Origin: Carettochelys insculpta
Taxonomy: Eukaryota; Chordata; Testudines; Carettochelyidae
Direction of reading: 5' to 3'
DNA: 64,000 nt
Assembly (NCBI RefSeq): GCF_033958435.1
Contig: NC_134137.1
Span: 221,319,501 to 221,383,500 of the forward strand
The position numbers and the translations under genes were made by a program. Shown one piece after another: positions 10,040-21,553 of this stretch. The notes under the pieces were generated by a model. The model ran no database searches. It was not told the origin of the DNA and saw only the letters and a program-made list of their open reading frames with translations. Numbering within the stretch: position 1 is the stretch's first letter; the number at the start of each line of letters is the position of its first letter.

Positions 10040-13000
10040 GTGAGTGCGGCGCCCGTCTGGGGGAGGGGTGGTCACGGGAAAGTCTCACCCCCACCCCGCG
10101 CCTCGGCGGCGTGTGCCCCTTTCCCGGCGCTGCTGGAGCGGCCCTGGCCCGGCTCCTGCCGCCGCGCGGGGGTGTCCTGCTGACGTCAGCAGGGCCTGGG
10201 CTCGCACCGGGGCTGCGCTGGGAGCCCATCCCCGGGTGTGCCGGCGTGGGGGTGCTGGGCGGGGCCGGGCTGAGTTAGTGATGGGAACTGCGCCCAACCA
10301 GGGGCTGCGGCTGCACCGCTAGTGTAACCAGGGGCAGGCGGACTCCAACCTGGGACCCTTGGAGCTTAGTGCGTATGTAACTCAGACACCTGTGTGCGGT
10401 TCGCTGCCCCGTGCAGTGGTGCCGCGACCATTTCCCCCTGGAAGGATAAGTGTCCTCTGCAGCCGAGGCTGGGAGCCAGCTGACCTTTCGCTCAAGCTGT
10501 AGTACAGGTACCTGCACTGAGCTCCAGGGCTCCCAGGTTCGGGTCTGCCTGTGGGTAGTTACATATGAACCGCTACGGTCTGAGCTCAAAGCCACTCAGC
10601 CAAGGCTGTAGAGGAGACTCCGGGCAGGGTGACCATAAAGTGGATGCCAGCTATGTAATTCCAGGTACGGCAGTCGTGTAGCTGGAATCAGGGTATCTAT
10701 GATCAACTTAACTGTGGATGGGAGCAACCTACTTTACTGCTCCAGAGAATGAGGTGTACAAGGATCGGCTGTTGACCCCTGATGGTTTGATTTCACACGT
10801 CCTCACCAGGCTTGTGAAATTGAACACCAGAAGATCAACCCTGACCAGGTTGATCTGCTAGGAAGTGTGGATGTACTCTCATTCTTTCTCCCTGTGTGTG
10901 GTCTAGGTGTCACTACGTGGGACAGTGAGCCCTACCCAGTAGGTGTGTGGGTTACCACTGCTTCCAGCACCTGGGCTACTGGAGCCTTATGGCCCCCTGT
11001 CAGCTTTTGACATGGTTTGTCTCCAGGCTGAATCTTGCGAGCACAGGAGAGACAAGGCTAGCCTTAGGGCAGGGCCACCAAAAATCACAGGATAGGCTTT
11101 AAAAATCATAAGATTATGTGAAAATAATAACTTGGTATTTTCACTGGCATTTTGCTTTTTAAGTCTTCAGTATGCTCTGGGGTCACATTTTGATACTTTC
11201 TCCACGCCCCCAGGGATTAGAAATTTACTTCTTGTTTAAGAATGAAAGCTGAAATCATCCTACAGCGACTTGACTCTGTTACTATTTGATTCTGGGAGCT
11301 GGCACTTTCAGGATAGCAGTCATTAGTTATGAGATACATGACACAACAGTCAGGGGGCAACCCTGGAAATATATTTTCTGGGACTGGCTTCTCTGGGTGA
11401 AAGAGACATAAGAACATAATAATGGCCATACTGGGTCAGACCAAAGGTCCATCAAGCCCAGCATCCCATCTGCCGATGGTGGCCAATGCCAGGTGCCCCA
11501 GAGAAGGAGAACAGAAGACAATGATCAAGTGATTTATCTCCTGCCATCCATCTCCTGCCCTTGTTCTGAAGGCTAGGGCACCATACTTTATCCCTGGCTA
11601 ATAGCCATTTATGAACCTAACCTGCAAAAATTTATCAAGCTCTTTTTTAAACCCTAATAGAGTCCTGGCCTTCACAGCCTCCTCGGGCAAGGAGTTCCAC
11701 AGGTTGACTGTGCGCTGTGTGAAGAAAAATTTCCTTTTATTAGTTTTGAACCTACTACCCATCAATTTCATTTGGTGTCCCCTAGTTCTTGTATTATGGG
11801 AAAAAGTAAATAATTTTTCTATATTCACTTTCTCCACACCATTCATGATTTTATATACCTCTATCATATCGCCCCTCAATCGCCTTTTTTCCAAACTGAA
11901 AAGTCCCAGTCTCTCTAGCCTCTCCCCATATGGGACCCTTTCCAAGCCCCTAATCATCTTAGTCGCCCTTTTCTGGACCTTTTCTAATGCCAATATATCT
12001 TTTTTGAGGTGAGGAGACCACATCTGCACGCAGTACTCGAGATGTGGGCGTACCATAGTTTTATATAGGGGAAGTGTGATATCTTTTGTCTTATTATCAA
12101 TCCCTTTTTTAATAATTCCTAACATCCTATTTGCCTTACTAACTGCCGCTGCACACTGCGTGGATGTCTTCAGAGAACTATCCACTATAACTCCAAGATC
12201 CCTTTCCTGATCTGTCGTAGCTAAATTTGACCCCATCATGTAGTACGTGTAATTTGGGTTATTTTTTCCAACAAACTTTCAAGCTTCAAAGAGAACTTTT
12301 CTTCAGGGCTTAAGTATACGTGGTCAAAGGGAATTCTTAATGAAACACAGGCATGTTCCCCACACTGTCACACTGGGGGACTGCCATGCAGAGGTTGTGA
12401 GATAGGGAGTGGGGCTTAGGCTCAGGCTATATCCTCAGCTGGGTTTGTCAGCTATGCTGCTGTGTCTGATCTCCCTCTCTGCCTCACCCTAGTTTGAAGA
12501 GGATACTGAGGAAGCTGGAGGAGGCCCAGATGGTGGGCAGGGCAAGAGGAAGAGGCTGTTCTCCAAAGAGTGTGAGTTTATCATCTATGAGTCTGGGTCA
12601 GTAAGGAGTTGGACTCTCACCCTAGGCTATGACAACTGCATTTGTAGCTTTGCTCCTCTGGAGATTATAGTCTATGTTAAATGATGTAACTGTAAATCAT
12701 GATATGACAAAGTGACAGGCCCCAGGAGTTCTGTGAGAGTCTCATGTAACCTGGTGTAACCATGGAGAAGGCAACACACAGTACTGCTGTTTAAATAAGA
12801 TTCACAATTTGGATTGTGTGGTCCTTTGTACCCAGACATACCCCAGTGAACACAATCCCTTGGTATGCTCACTTCGGACATGGGCACTTAATGTTAAGTC
12901 CTGGGTGACTGATCTAGGATGCTGAAAATCACCGTCAGCTGAAAAATGGGGCCCTTTGAACCTGTGCTAAAAACAATCTAAATCGCTTTCATCACTGGTA

Positions 13001-14858
13001 CAGAAACTGTTCTTGGGAACCTTTGGAACTGCCACCCAAGATTAAATCCTGTTCCATATAATACACTATCCCGATCCTGGAGCTTACTATCAAGTACAGT
13101 TCTGGTAGTACTGCATCTATGTATTTCAGATGGGTTTTGCTAGTAGTTTCTATTGACTGCCCATTGGTTCTGTCTATGTGGTTCCATCAGCATGCTATTA
13201 TTGGCACAATTGTACAGACTTGTAAACTTAGGCTTGGTCTACACTATGCCCATGCCTCCTTGTCAATCTAAGATATTTAGACTTTTAAACCTACTTAGCA
13301 TGGTGTCTTCCATTCAGTAAGGTTGGTGGCTGGTGCTCTCTTATGAACTCTGCCTACTCTTCTTGTTCCGGTGAAGTGTTGGATTCGATGGGAGAGCACC
13401 GGAGATCGATTTGCGCATATAAGCAGGCACAATAAATTGACTTCTAGTGAATTGCTGTGTGTAGTGAAGACAAGCCCTTAATTTGGTTACAGAACTTAGT
13501 GCATGTTGCTAAGTCTCCTGTGTAACTGGAACAAGGGAGCTTTCAGTGATACCATGTTTTGTGTTTCCATAGTAAGATGTATGATGTATGGATTTGGGGA
13601 TGACCAGAATCCCTACACAGAGTCAGTGGATATTCTTGAAGACCTGGTGATAGAGTTCATCACAGAGATGGTAGGTTCTATTAAGAGATCTGCTTAGTTT
13701 GTGTATAAACTGCGAAGAGATTGGTCCATGTAAAAATAGATCTTAATTAGACAGTAGTTAGGAATGTCCAATCCAGAAAAAGACACTTATCATTAATAAA
13801 AATCCTGTGCTAGTCTAGTTAAATATATGATTTGCATCCCAGTAGTCACTTACCCTGCATCCTTCAAAGGCTGATAATCTTGTTAGCATTCAGTTCTTTG
13901 TATAACATTTTTATATGATACTTTCAAAGGTAAAAAAGTGTCCTGCATGCTCTGTGTGCACATTGGATCTCATTTCTGTTATAGAAGATTGGTCTTGCTA
14001 TCCTTAAGTTGTTGTTGTGTTTTTTTTTTTTTAACTCAGCTGTATAATTCCTTTTCTGGAGTACAGAAGGTTTGTATATTGTACTATCTAATTTTTACCT
14101 AACTGCCCACAACTCCCAGTACTCCTTTCTCTACATCGTTTTGCAGGTTGTTTGTCTTCTGTGCACTTACTGCTTCTCTGACTTTGGTGTCATGTGCAAG
14201 TCTGATCACAATTCAGTGTACACACACAATGCTCAGCGGAGGCACAAAGTAGATGTGCAGGATGCAGATATAGGCTTGGTTTGTGGGGTTTACATATTGT
14301 TTGACTTTTTTATGACAAAGCACTTTAAAATGTAGCACTTGTGAGTTGCCAGGAAATAAGATTTTATTTGAGTTTTGGAGTGGGGTGCCTACAGACTAGC
14401 ACAATAGATTCTTGGTCTCAGCTACTGTGGTAATGCAAATATTTAATAATTGGCAGGAAACATTGCTGCTTAAAAACTGACTCCATCAGTGTGTAAATGG
14501 GCCACCTACAAATGCTCTCCTAGCCATAGTTCAGCTGGGATGGCAGCCCTCAATCTCTGAAATTATTCATTTCCTCTTCAAAAGTGAGAAGAAAGTTAAA
14601 CTGATTGTTAGAAACATAGTGTCAAGTAACTTGCAAGAGAGAAAAGGGACCACACATTTCCATTAAATCATTTGCATTTTTTAACAGACTCACAAGGCAA
14701 TGTCAATTGGACGGCAGGGTCGCGTGCAGGTTGAGGACATTGTTTTCTTGATCCGCAAGGACCCACGGAAGTTTGCCAGAGTAAAAGACCTATTGACTAT
14801 GAATGAAGAACTGAAACGGGCCAGGAAGGCCTTTGATGAAGCCAACTATGGATCCTGA
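10013..14858 (+). CDS. TAF13: TAF13, TFIID subunit 13 (4 exons, 124 aa)
   Basis: Encodes the small TFIID subunit TAF13 (TAFII18), which pairs with TAF11 through a histone fold and contacts TBP in nuclear pre-initiation complexes. Exons 10013-10039, 12493-12571, 13573-13670 and 14688-14858 join in frame with GT-AG introns to 124 codons plus stop, the length known for vertebrate TAF13. The acidic N-terminus (MADEEEDPP) and glycine-rich linker precede a basic [11 protein letters not shown] stretch. The histone fold covers about residues 30-115 ([38 protein letters not shown]), ending in ANYGS. Presence of introns rules out a retrocopy. Intron 1 holds a LINE; intron 3 looks repeat-poor. Confidence 0.97.
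11408..12243 (-). mobile_element. 5'-truncated CR1/L3-type LINE in TAF13 intron 1
   Basis: The minus strand carries 213 uninterrupted codons (12239-11598) of LINE ORF2 C-terminus: [37 protein letters not shown] and [15 protein letters not shown] 3' untranslated part (11597-11408) ends in ataagaacata-type repeats. The insertion is truncated just upstream of the aligned region. The intact frame suggests it is younger than the CR1 at 1985-5428. Confidence 0.9.
12493..12571 (+). CDS. TAF13: TAF13 coding exon 2
   Basis: Acceptor ccctag, then [20 protein letters not shown] and RLFSKE. It ends one base into the Leu codon before gtgagt. Contains the glycine-rich linker and the basic stretch before the histone fold. 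Confidence 0.95.
13228..13480. mobile_element. PIF/Harbinger MITE with TTA target duplication
   Basis: The left end ggcttggtctacactatgcc and the right end gtgtagtgaagacaagccc are inverted repeats, each flanked by TTA (13228-13230 and 13478-13480). A 3-bp TWA duplication is the Harbinger signature. It is short (~250 bp), has no coding capacity, and lies in TAF13 intron 2. Confidence 0.85.
13573..13670 (+). CDS. TAF13: TAF13 coding exon 3
   Basis: Acceptor ttccatag, then completes Leu and gives [20 protein letters not shown] and [12 protein letters not shown]. The donor gtaggt follows. Covers the first histone-fold helices. Confidence 0.96.
14688..14858 (+). CDS. TAF13: TAF13 coding exon 4 with stop
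   Basis: Acceptor ttaacag, then [40 protein letters not shown] and so on to ANYGS and TGA. Contains the long C-terminal histone-fold helices. Confidence 0.97.
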   Translation, partial: THKAMSIGRQGRVQVEDIVFLIRKDPRKFARVKDLLTMNEELKRARKAFDEANYGS

Positions 14859-15380
14859 TATCTTTGTATTGTGCAGAGATGATCACCACTATGGCTATGT
14901 ACAAATTTGAGAATTATTTGTTCAGTACTCAATAATTAACCCCTACTGGCTTGGGTTTGATTCTGTGTTTTTAGGGTGGGTCTCGGTGCTGGTGTGTCTG
15001 CCTAGGCTTTAGCCAAACAAGCCTGTAAATGTACCTTAATGTATTGTGTAGTTTTAATGGTTTACCCATATTTTAAGAAAAGGTAGGAGAAGCCCAAACT
15101 AGGAGGTCTTCATACTTGTTTTTAGCAACTCTAGTTTTGACCTATTACACCCTGTCATGTACCAGATGACTAGAAAGCTAAATGAAAACAGATGCTTGAT
15201 AACTATGCTGCTGTTCTCATTAGTGTCAGATATGCTTCACCTAATCCACCTTAAGTGAATTGCAAAGGAGTAATTGAAAACAGTCAGAGCCTGGACACAA
15301 CTGGGTTTGGAGAAGTTTATTATAGTGTAGTTAGCCAAAATATTGGAATTTCTGCTCTTTGTATAGGGATATTTAGGAAC

Positions 15381-15489
15381 AATAAAATAGCTTCACAGTT
15401 CATTCAGTTCTCTTGCTTTGCTATTTTAAATATAGTCAAGGCACATGTGGCTATTTCCACATAATAAAGAATAACTTCATTGCAATAAA
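15381..15489 (+). terminator. TAF13: TAF13 poly(A) signals (three AATAAA)
   Basis: AATAAA occurs at 15381-15386, 15463-15468 and 15484-15489, 520-630 nt after the stop codon. This suggests a ~0.5-0.65 kb 3' UTR with alternative cleavage. A T-run follows at 15569-15588. Confidence 0.7.
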
Positions 15490-15789
15490 ATGATGCATGT
15501 CCAGTAGCCTTAAGCCCACAATAGGGTCTTAATTTTCTGTGAATGAATGTTCTCATGGAAACGGCTTTGCTTTTTTTTTTTTTTTTTTCTTGGTATGCTG
15601 CCAGACCCTAGGGAAGATGCTGACTTCTTAGATTTAGCTTCATGTCCCCTAGATATAACTGCATGACAGTGGTTCTTTCCCCAAAAGTGTTACAGAAAGA
15701 CAAGACAGTTTTCAGGCATGTATTAACCCAGAGGAGGCAATCAGGGCTGAATAAACTGCAGGCCCCCATTTCCTTCTGACATAATAAAT

Positions 15790-16557
15790 CATGGTTTTCC
15801 AAACTGCGGGAGCATGAAGAAATTCCAGGGGTGGGCGTGAGGCAACCCAGCCCACTCTCCCATCATTCCCCCCACAACCTGAAGAAAGATCCGGCCTTTG
15901 CTTCCACTTCTCAGCCCCTGCCATTTTACGTGGTGACCTGGTGCAGCCGCTATAAAAAGCAGGCAGCTGGCAAAGACCCACATAGAGCAAGCTGCTCTCT
16001 GCAAATGAGTGAGTGCAGGGCAAGTGGGGGGGAAGGAGGATGGGGTTAGATGGGGAGCTGGGGGTACCTGGCTTTGTGGGAGGGGAGGGAAGGGGCTCGA
16101 GTTGGGGGCTTGCAGGGCTCAGGTGGCCAGCCGTGGTAGAACAGGGCTTAGGCTGGTGGGTGGGCCCTGGCAGTGTGGGGCTTGGGCAGTTGGTGGGCAG
16201 GTGGATGGCTGGCCCTGGTGTCTGGAGGGCGAGCGGATGTCTGGTCCCAGCAGCATGGGGCTCAGACAGGCAGCTCCAGCAGTGGAGGTTATAGGTGGCT
16301 GGCATGGGCAGCTCTGGAGGCTGGCATGGGGCTCAGGCAGCTGGGGCTTCACCAGGCAACCGTAAGGGGCCAAGAAAAATTATTTCTGCTTATTTTTAAT
16401 TTTAAATAATTTTCATACTAAGTTTTTGTGTTTATTTCAAATTACAAATTGATTTTTGTGTTAAAGGGGGGTTGGATGATAAAGAAGAGGTGGGCGGGCA
16501 TGAGGGTTTCTCAAAAATCCAAAGGGTGCATGATGCTGAAAAGTTTGGGAACCACTG
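15790..16557. mobile_element. hAT-type non-autonomous element
   Basis: The left end (atggttttccaaactgcggg) and right end (aaaagtttgggaaccactg) are inverted and match the 'cagtggttcccaaac' consensus of hAT/Charlie-like termini. The core (about 16010-16365) is G-rich low complexity and yields only spurious frames. Confidence 0.75.
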
Positions 16558-17481
16558 TAATAGATCAAGCTTAATGATGTCATTGTGTCAATCAAATAGC
16601 AATTGAATAGTTTTTATAGTGGTGGAAGATCCAACTGCTCTGCTCTTTCATGGCTGGTTTAATGTCTGAAACACAATACAGAGAGGGAGGTCCTTCAGAC
16701 CTAGGTTTAAATTCCACCACAGATGACTTACGTAGAACAATTTGTATCTTAAGTATTTTACTCTGATTGGGTTTTCTGCAGAAGGTCATAAACACGAGTC
16801 CTCGCTCTTTGGTAGAAAGGGTACAGATCCTGCGGTGCTTCTTTTGAAAGAGCAGATATTGTATTTCTCTCTCTAGCCCACTGATTTTGGGATTGCATAC
16901 TGATAGCTCTTGTTGTTGCATCTTCTACAAGAAAAAATGTTTAACTGTGAATTATAAACTACAGCATAGCCTCACCCTGAAATTCTCATGGCAAACAAAC
17001 TGCTACAAACTAGACCATTTCTTGTGACTGGCCTGTTGCAATCTGATGCAGGATTACTCAAGCCTAATGCCTGAACCTAGTATTTAACCTTGTAAATAGC
17101 AGCCTGGTGGACTTGTAGACATTTTTATTTGTATACAAAGAAAATAAAATCACAAAAATGGGCAAGGGTAAGGGGGCTACTTTTATGCCTGGTTCAGGAG
17201 TTGTGTAGTTAAATCTGAAAAAGCCAGATGCCATTAAAGAGAAATCCATAGAACACTGTCAGTCTTTACTCAAGTAAATGCCACAGTAGTAAATCTCCTT
17301 TTCACTACAATGGACAGACAGGGTGGTGTATGAAATACAAAGTTTACATCTGTGCTGGAGTTCACAGGAGAAACTAGGAATGATATTTGAGGCACTTCAG
17401 AGAATGGAAAAGCAGAGCTATCCCATCTTCTGTTTTTCTTGTGGACACTATGGTGAAGACTGGTTTTTAAGGAGGCATGTG
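16558..17481. other. Intergenic, no gene recognised
   Basis: A 109-codon minus frame (16921-16592) shows no known domain and no splice partners. Nothing else coding or structured was recognised. Confidence 0.45.
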
Positions 17482-17973
17482 TACACTCATCCCTTGCTGT
17501 ATGAGCACAACTGGTTCCCAACTTTCTGCTTGTGGCCAAAACTCATAAGAGGGACACTAAATTACCATTAAAATACACATTAAAGTCTCTGATTGGTTCC
17601 TAGTGCTCCTAACTCAAAGTGAAAGCATGTAGCACTGCTTTTAAAAGGTAAGTGAACATAGGGTCTGGGGTAGGGAGGAAGGTTGTTGGAGGGTTAGGGC
17701 TGGGAGCAGTTTGCGGCCATGAGCAGGAGGGAGGGTTAAAACCTGGTGGCGGGTCGGATCTATGGCGTGTTAAGGTTGCAGTGGGTTGGGTCCCTGGGGC
17801 AGGTGGGGTTCAGGCTGCAGCAGGTTGGGTGCTGGGTGTGTGGCCAGGGGTCAGGCTGCTGCAGGTTGGAGCATAAGGCTTGTATGAGCGGGGGGAGTTT
17901 ACTTGTCTAGTGAACAAAGGTAAATGTGTGTGTCCCGTTTTAGGGAGTACTCGTTTAATGAGGGATGAGTGTA
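17482..17973. mobile_element. TIR element with 'tacactcatccctt' ends
   Basis: Left end tacactcatcccttgctgta and right end taatgagggatgagtgta are inverted, with TA at both borders. The interior is G/T-rich. The size (~490 bp) and TA borders suggest a non-autonomous Tc1/mariner/pogo-type element. Confidence 0.8.
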
Positions 17974-18058
17974 TCCAGATTGTGTATTATGCTGCCTAGC
18001 AGCTCCAATTGTAAACCAGGATCCCATTGTCGTAGGTACTGGATAACAGGAGGATATT

Positions 18059-18500
18059 CAATATACCTCCAGTACTCCTCTGTTCAACAAACCCCATCTG
18101 CTGTTCCTTTAAGACCCTCACTGAAAGGTCTCCTCTGTTCCTCAGTGCAGTTGTCCCCCTGCCCCACGTCTGCAGAGATGGGGTCCAAGGAGTGTCTGTG
18201 TCAGAGTCTGAGAGAGCTAGCCACTGGGAAAATCTAAACAGTATGCTCTGTAGGACCTGGCTCAGGAAGACACTTGCTGCAGTCTACTCTGAAGGGCAAG
18301 TCCTTAGAGGCAGTTACTGTTTAGACTATTTTCCCAGATGTCAGCTCTCACAATCTCTGACACACACACTCCCTGGACCCCATCTCTGCAGTTGGGGGAG
18401 GGGGACAACTGGGCTGAGGAACAGAGCAGGAGACATTTCAGTGAGGGTTTTAGAGGGACAGCGGCTGGATTTTATCATCAGCAGAGTAGTGGAGGTATAG
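18059..18500. repeat. ~440 bp near-palindrome, arms ~190 bp
   Basis: The left arm (about 18062-18258) is the reverse complement of the right arm (about 18300-18497), with small mismatches. Paired words include tatacctcc/ggaggtata, gaccctcactgaaa/tttcagtgagggt, ggggtccaaggagtgt/acactccctggacccc and aacagtatgctctgtaggac/gtccttagaggcagttactgtt. A ~40 nt loop separates them. It probably derives from a palindromic MITE; if transcribed it would form a long hairpin. Confidence 0.85.
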
Positions 18501-19012
18501 TGGTCTGAGGACATGAGGTAAAGGGGTAGGGGGAGTCAGTACTCCTTCTCCACAGCTTGCACAAGGGTCCTGGAACAGCTGTAGGATGGAGCCAAGTGAG
18601 AGGAGCACCTGGCTCTGCTAATCATCTGGGTGGCTTGTGACACTCCTGAGCAGGTGTGTGGCTTACAGGGAACAGTGGTCTCTGTATTTATTTTCATCTT
18701 AGAGCTACACTAGTCAAACTTAAGCCAGCACTGAGTGATGGAATGTTTTACTGAAAAGCTCATCTAGACCTGCATTGGGCAGGGTAGTAACTAAGAGGAA
18801 GTGGGTTTGTGTCTTCTGTTGAAGACAGTTTTTATTTTTAATGGTACAGCTATGCTACTTCCATGCACTGTAATTGACTGCATTTGGTGCAAGCTGGAGC
18901 AGTAGCATACTTCTCCCACAGGCTGAGCTGTTTTATGCACTTAGTGAGCACTTGGAACAGGCAAGCATCTCTCAGAGCCACAGTTATCAACAGAATTCTA
19001 ACCTGAGACACT

Positions 19013-19415
19013 TACAGTAAACCCTCAATAGAACTGACTAATGGTGGGGGAAGGTTGTCTGCTAGTCCAGCAAGTCTGTTATAGGCAAGTGTTTTCCCAC
19101 CCACCCTGTCAGGCTCCCCAAAACAAACAAAAAAAACCCACCACTCTCTTGAGCTGCTGGACCCTGCCACATTGCTGGAGGCACCCAGCTGGAGAGGCCA
19201 CTACTGGAGCTGCCACACATGCATGGTGACTCCAGTGGAGGAGGGGGCAGCTCCTCCACGCTGCACCAGTAGTAGGTCAACTTTTTTTTTTTTTGGTGGG
19301 TGGGGGGGATGATTTTTATGGACTCCAGTGGACATTGGGGAACAATCAAGGCAGGGGGATGTCTTGTTCTGGAAATCCACTAAATTGAGGCCTGTAAAAC
19401 TGAGGGTTTACTGTA
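19013..19415. mobile_element. TIR element with 'tacagtaaaccctca' ends
   Basis: tacagtaaaccctcaatag at the left is inverted at the right as tgagggtttactgta, with TA borders, a pogo/Tigger-like pattern. The interior has CAC/CTGGAG-rich sequence and a T-run at about 19280. Non-coding. Confidence 0.85.
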
Positions 19416-21132
19416 TTTACATTACCCCTCCTGCCCTGGCCACTAGAATTACTGTCTAGGTCACCACCTCTGCTGGGATTTAAACTGCACAGCACCAGCA
19501 GGAATTAATTTTCAAAGCATTAGGTAAGTTTCAGATCTGGCCCAGCAGTGGAGGTGAGGTGTCCAACACCCTCACCACAGGTGGCTACTTAGCCAGTTGA
19601 CTGCAGCTAGTTGGCTTGATCAATAAATGTTTTCAGAACAACACGTCTACTTCCCTTTAATACTTCAGAGCTGGTTGGACACCATGGCACTTGAATGCAG
19701 AAGACTTAAGGCAGTAGGTCTCACCTTTCCAGACTACGCTACCCCTTTCAAGAGTCTGTTTTGTCTTGTATCCCTAGGTTTCACCTCCCTTAAGCAAGTG
19801 ATGTACAAACTTAGACATAAAAACATGGGCACAGCACACTTACTGAAAAAAAATCACTCATTCTGCCATATAATCAAGTGGAATATAAATTCTGTACTTA
19901 CATTATACTGCTCTCTAATATACACTGTAAAGTCTTTGTCTACATGAAATTTTAATGTGCACTGACTTTGCTAGTACTTTATGTAGCCTAGTGAAAAACT
20001 GGGCAAATATTTAGATGATGTACTCCTGGAAGACCTCTGTGTACCAGCAGAGGCAGAACAAAACCTTGCTTGTGACCTTCTGGCATAAGATAATAGTGTA
20101 GGTCTTGGCCCTTGTGCTTGCCTGCACTTCAGGCCTCAGAACACCAGAGACTGCACTCGTACCTCTAGGATCATGTCAAGACAAAGACAGCTGGCTTCCG
20201 TACCAGCAGCAAGTACATGAAATGGGGTGTCTGAAGAATGCAAAATATTTAAATATTTTAAAATTCCACTTGTGGCAAGGGAGGAGTTCCTCTGACAGCC
20301 AACAGCAGGTGTCCCAGCTCCTCCATGTACTAGAGAAGTCTTGCCTTCAAGTTGGTTTCTGACATGGTATTTTATGTTACAGTCTGTGACTTAACGTGGT
20401 GTCTCATCATGCAGGATAGCTACGGCCATTTTGCTTTTCCTCAGGAAGTCACATAAAATGCCCAAATAAACCACTAGTCCCTTAGCAAGACCCTCTCACA
20501 CCCATGAAGATTTGCTGGGCTGTTCAACCTCTCTCTCCCCTCCTAAGCAAAACATTTACAAGGAAACATTCAGCAGGAGTGCTACTTTTTCTGGAGTGAA
20601 GGCTCACTAGACCCCAACCCCTCCAATTATTGCAGGGAAATTAAGTAGGTTGATTACATAGACTACTTTAACAATGTTTCTAATGGTCTCCTTAGGAGAC
20701 ACCAACCCATATTATAGAGGCAGATGATTATGGCGTTTGACAGCAATGGTCCCCAAACTTTTCAGGACTGGACCTCCCCCACTCCTGCCCCCATGCCTCC
20801 TCCCAAGGCCAGGAGCGTGGCCATGATTCTGTGTTGGGGAGGAGACACAGAAGGTAAAAGAGCCAAGTCTGGGGCCCAGGCTGAGAACAGAGGGGCAGCT
20901 AGAGGCTAAGGCTATAAGCATGGCCGGGGTGGAACTAAGGCTGGGCATGGGATAAGAGCAGAGGTGGGAGTGGAATGGGGCTGGGTGGTTCTTCTTTCTC
21001 ACTCCCAAAGGGGCTGGCTCAGGGCCCCCACACTTCCCTGCACATTACTCCACACCCATCATGGGGGGCACTCTCCACAGTTTGGGGTTCATACGTATTA
21101 CAGTGACTCACCCATTCCACCTCACACCAGCT
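19416..21132. other. Tail-to-tail intergenic region between TAF13 and NEPRO
   Basis: No exon recognised. It holds two probable hAT fragments whose ends resemble ggtctcacctttccagact (near 19717) and caatggtccccaaactttt (near 20744). No clear minus-strand AATAAA lies close to the NEPRO stop, so its 3' UTR end is not placed. Confidence 0.5.
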
Positions 21133-21553
21133 TTATACCCCCATTGCTGCAAAAATGTCATCAATATCATCACTCTCAACAGCCTCTTTCACTGCAGGCC
21201 CAGGGTTTCTCTCCAATGCCACAGGTTCAGAGGCCCCCTTTTTGTCTTGCTCTCTCATGTGTTTGGCAGCATCACAACCTCCCGCTTTTCGTAAGCCAAG
21301 TGACTGCTCACGTGGCTGAACAGGAAAGAGGGACACAGCACCCAGCATACTGTCTTCAAAAAGGGTGGAAGTGTTTTGTTGAACGAACTCTGGAGCCTTC
21401 TTGGAGACTGATTTTGACCTTCTGGACAGTTTGATCTTCCTTTGCTGCCAGGAACTTCCTCTGCAGTACTGCTTTGGCCAGCACGCCTTTTGCAAGCCAG
21501 AGAGAAGGTATTTGCAGATGGATGCTTTAACACAGCCCAGTTTTTTCTTCAAG
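21133..21553 (-). CDS. NEPRO: NEPRO coding exon 8 with stop
   Basis: Acceptor tttaaag at 21554-21560 (minus strand), then the exon gives [17 protein letters not shown], a Lys/Arg-rich stretch, and ends [17 protein letters not shown]. The acidic C-terminal motif matches vertebrate NEPRO. Confidence 0.93.

Larger units (their letters stand above)
9790..10290 (+). promoter_or_regulatory. TAF13: TAF13 CpG-island promoter
   Basis: A G+C-rich, CpG-dense block surrounds the first coding exon. It has no obvious TATA box. It contains a YY1-type word (caagatggcggc at 9952-9963), an ETS/GABP-type word (ccggaag, 9971-9977) and several GC boxes (ggggcgggg near 9897-9925). These are common at housekeeping TATA-less promoters. 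The exact start site cannot be read from sequence, but YY1 words of this kind often sit just downstream of it. Confidence 0.75.

Noticed and set aside
9811..10322. Several long open frames on both strands over the TAF13 CpG island
   Set aside because: G+C-rich sequence has few stops; the frames overlap on opposite strands, are Gly/Ala/Arg/Pro-rich and cross the true exon 1.
10013..14858. TAF13 as a processed pseudogene
   Set aside because: It has three introns with correct splice sites, a CpG promoter and an undisturbed frame.
15712..16373. Pro- or Gly-rich frames of up to 197 codons
   Set aside because: They are opposite-strand products of the G-rich core of a hAT-type element.
16592..16921. 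Minus-strand 109-codon frame as a gene
   Set aside because: No domain, no splice partners, no promoter signals; nothing beyond an open frame.
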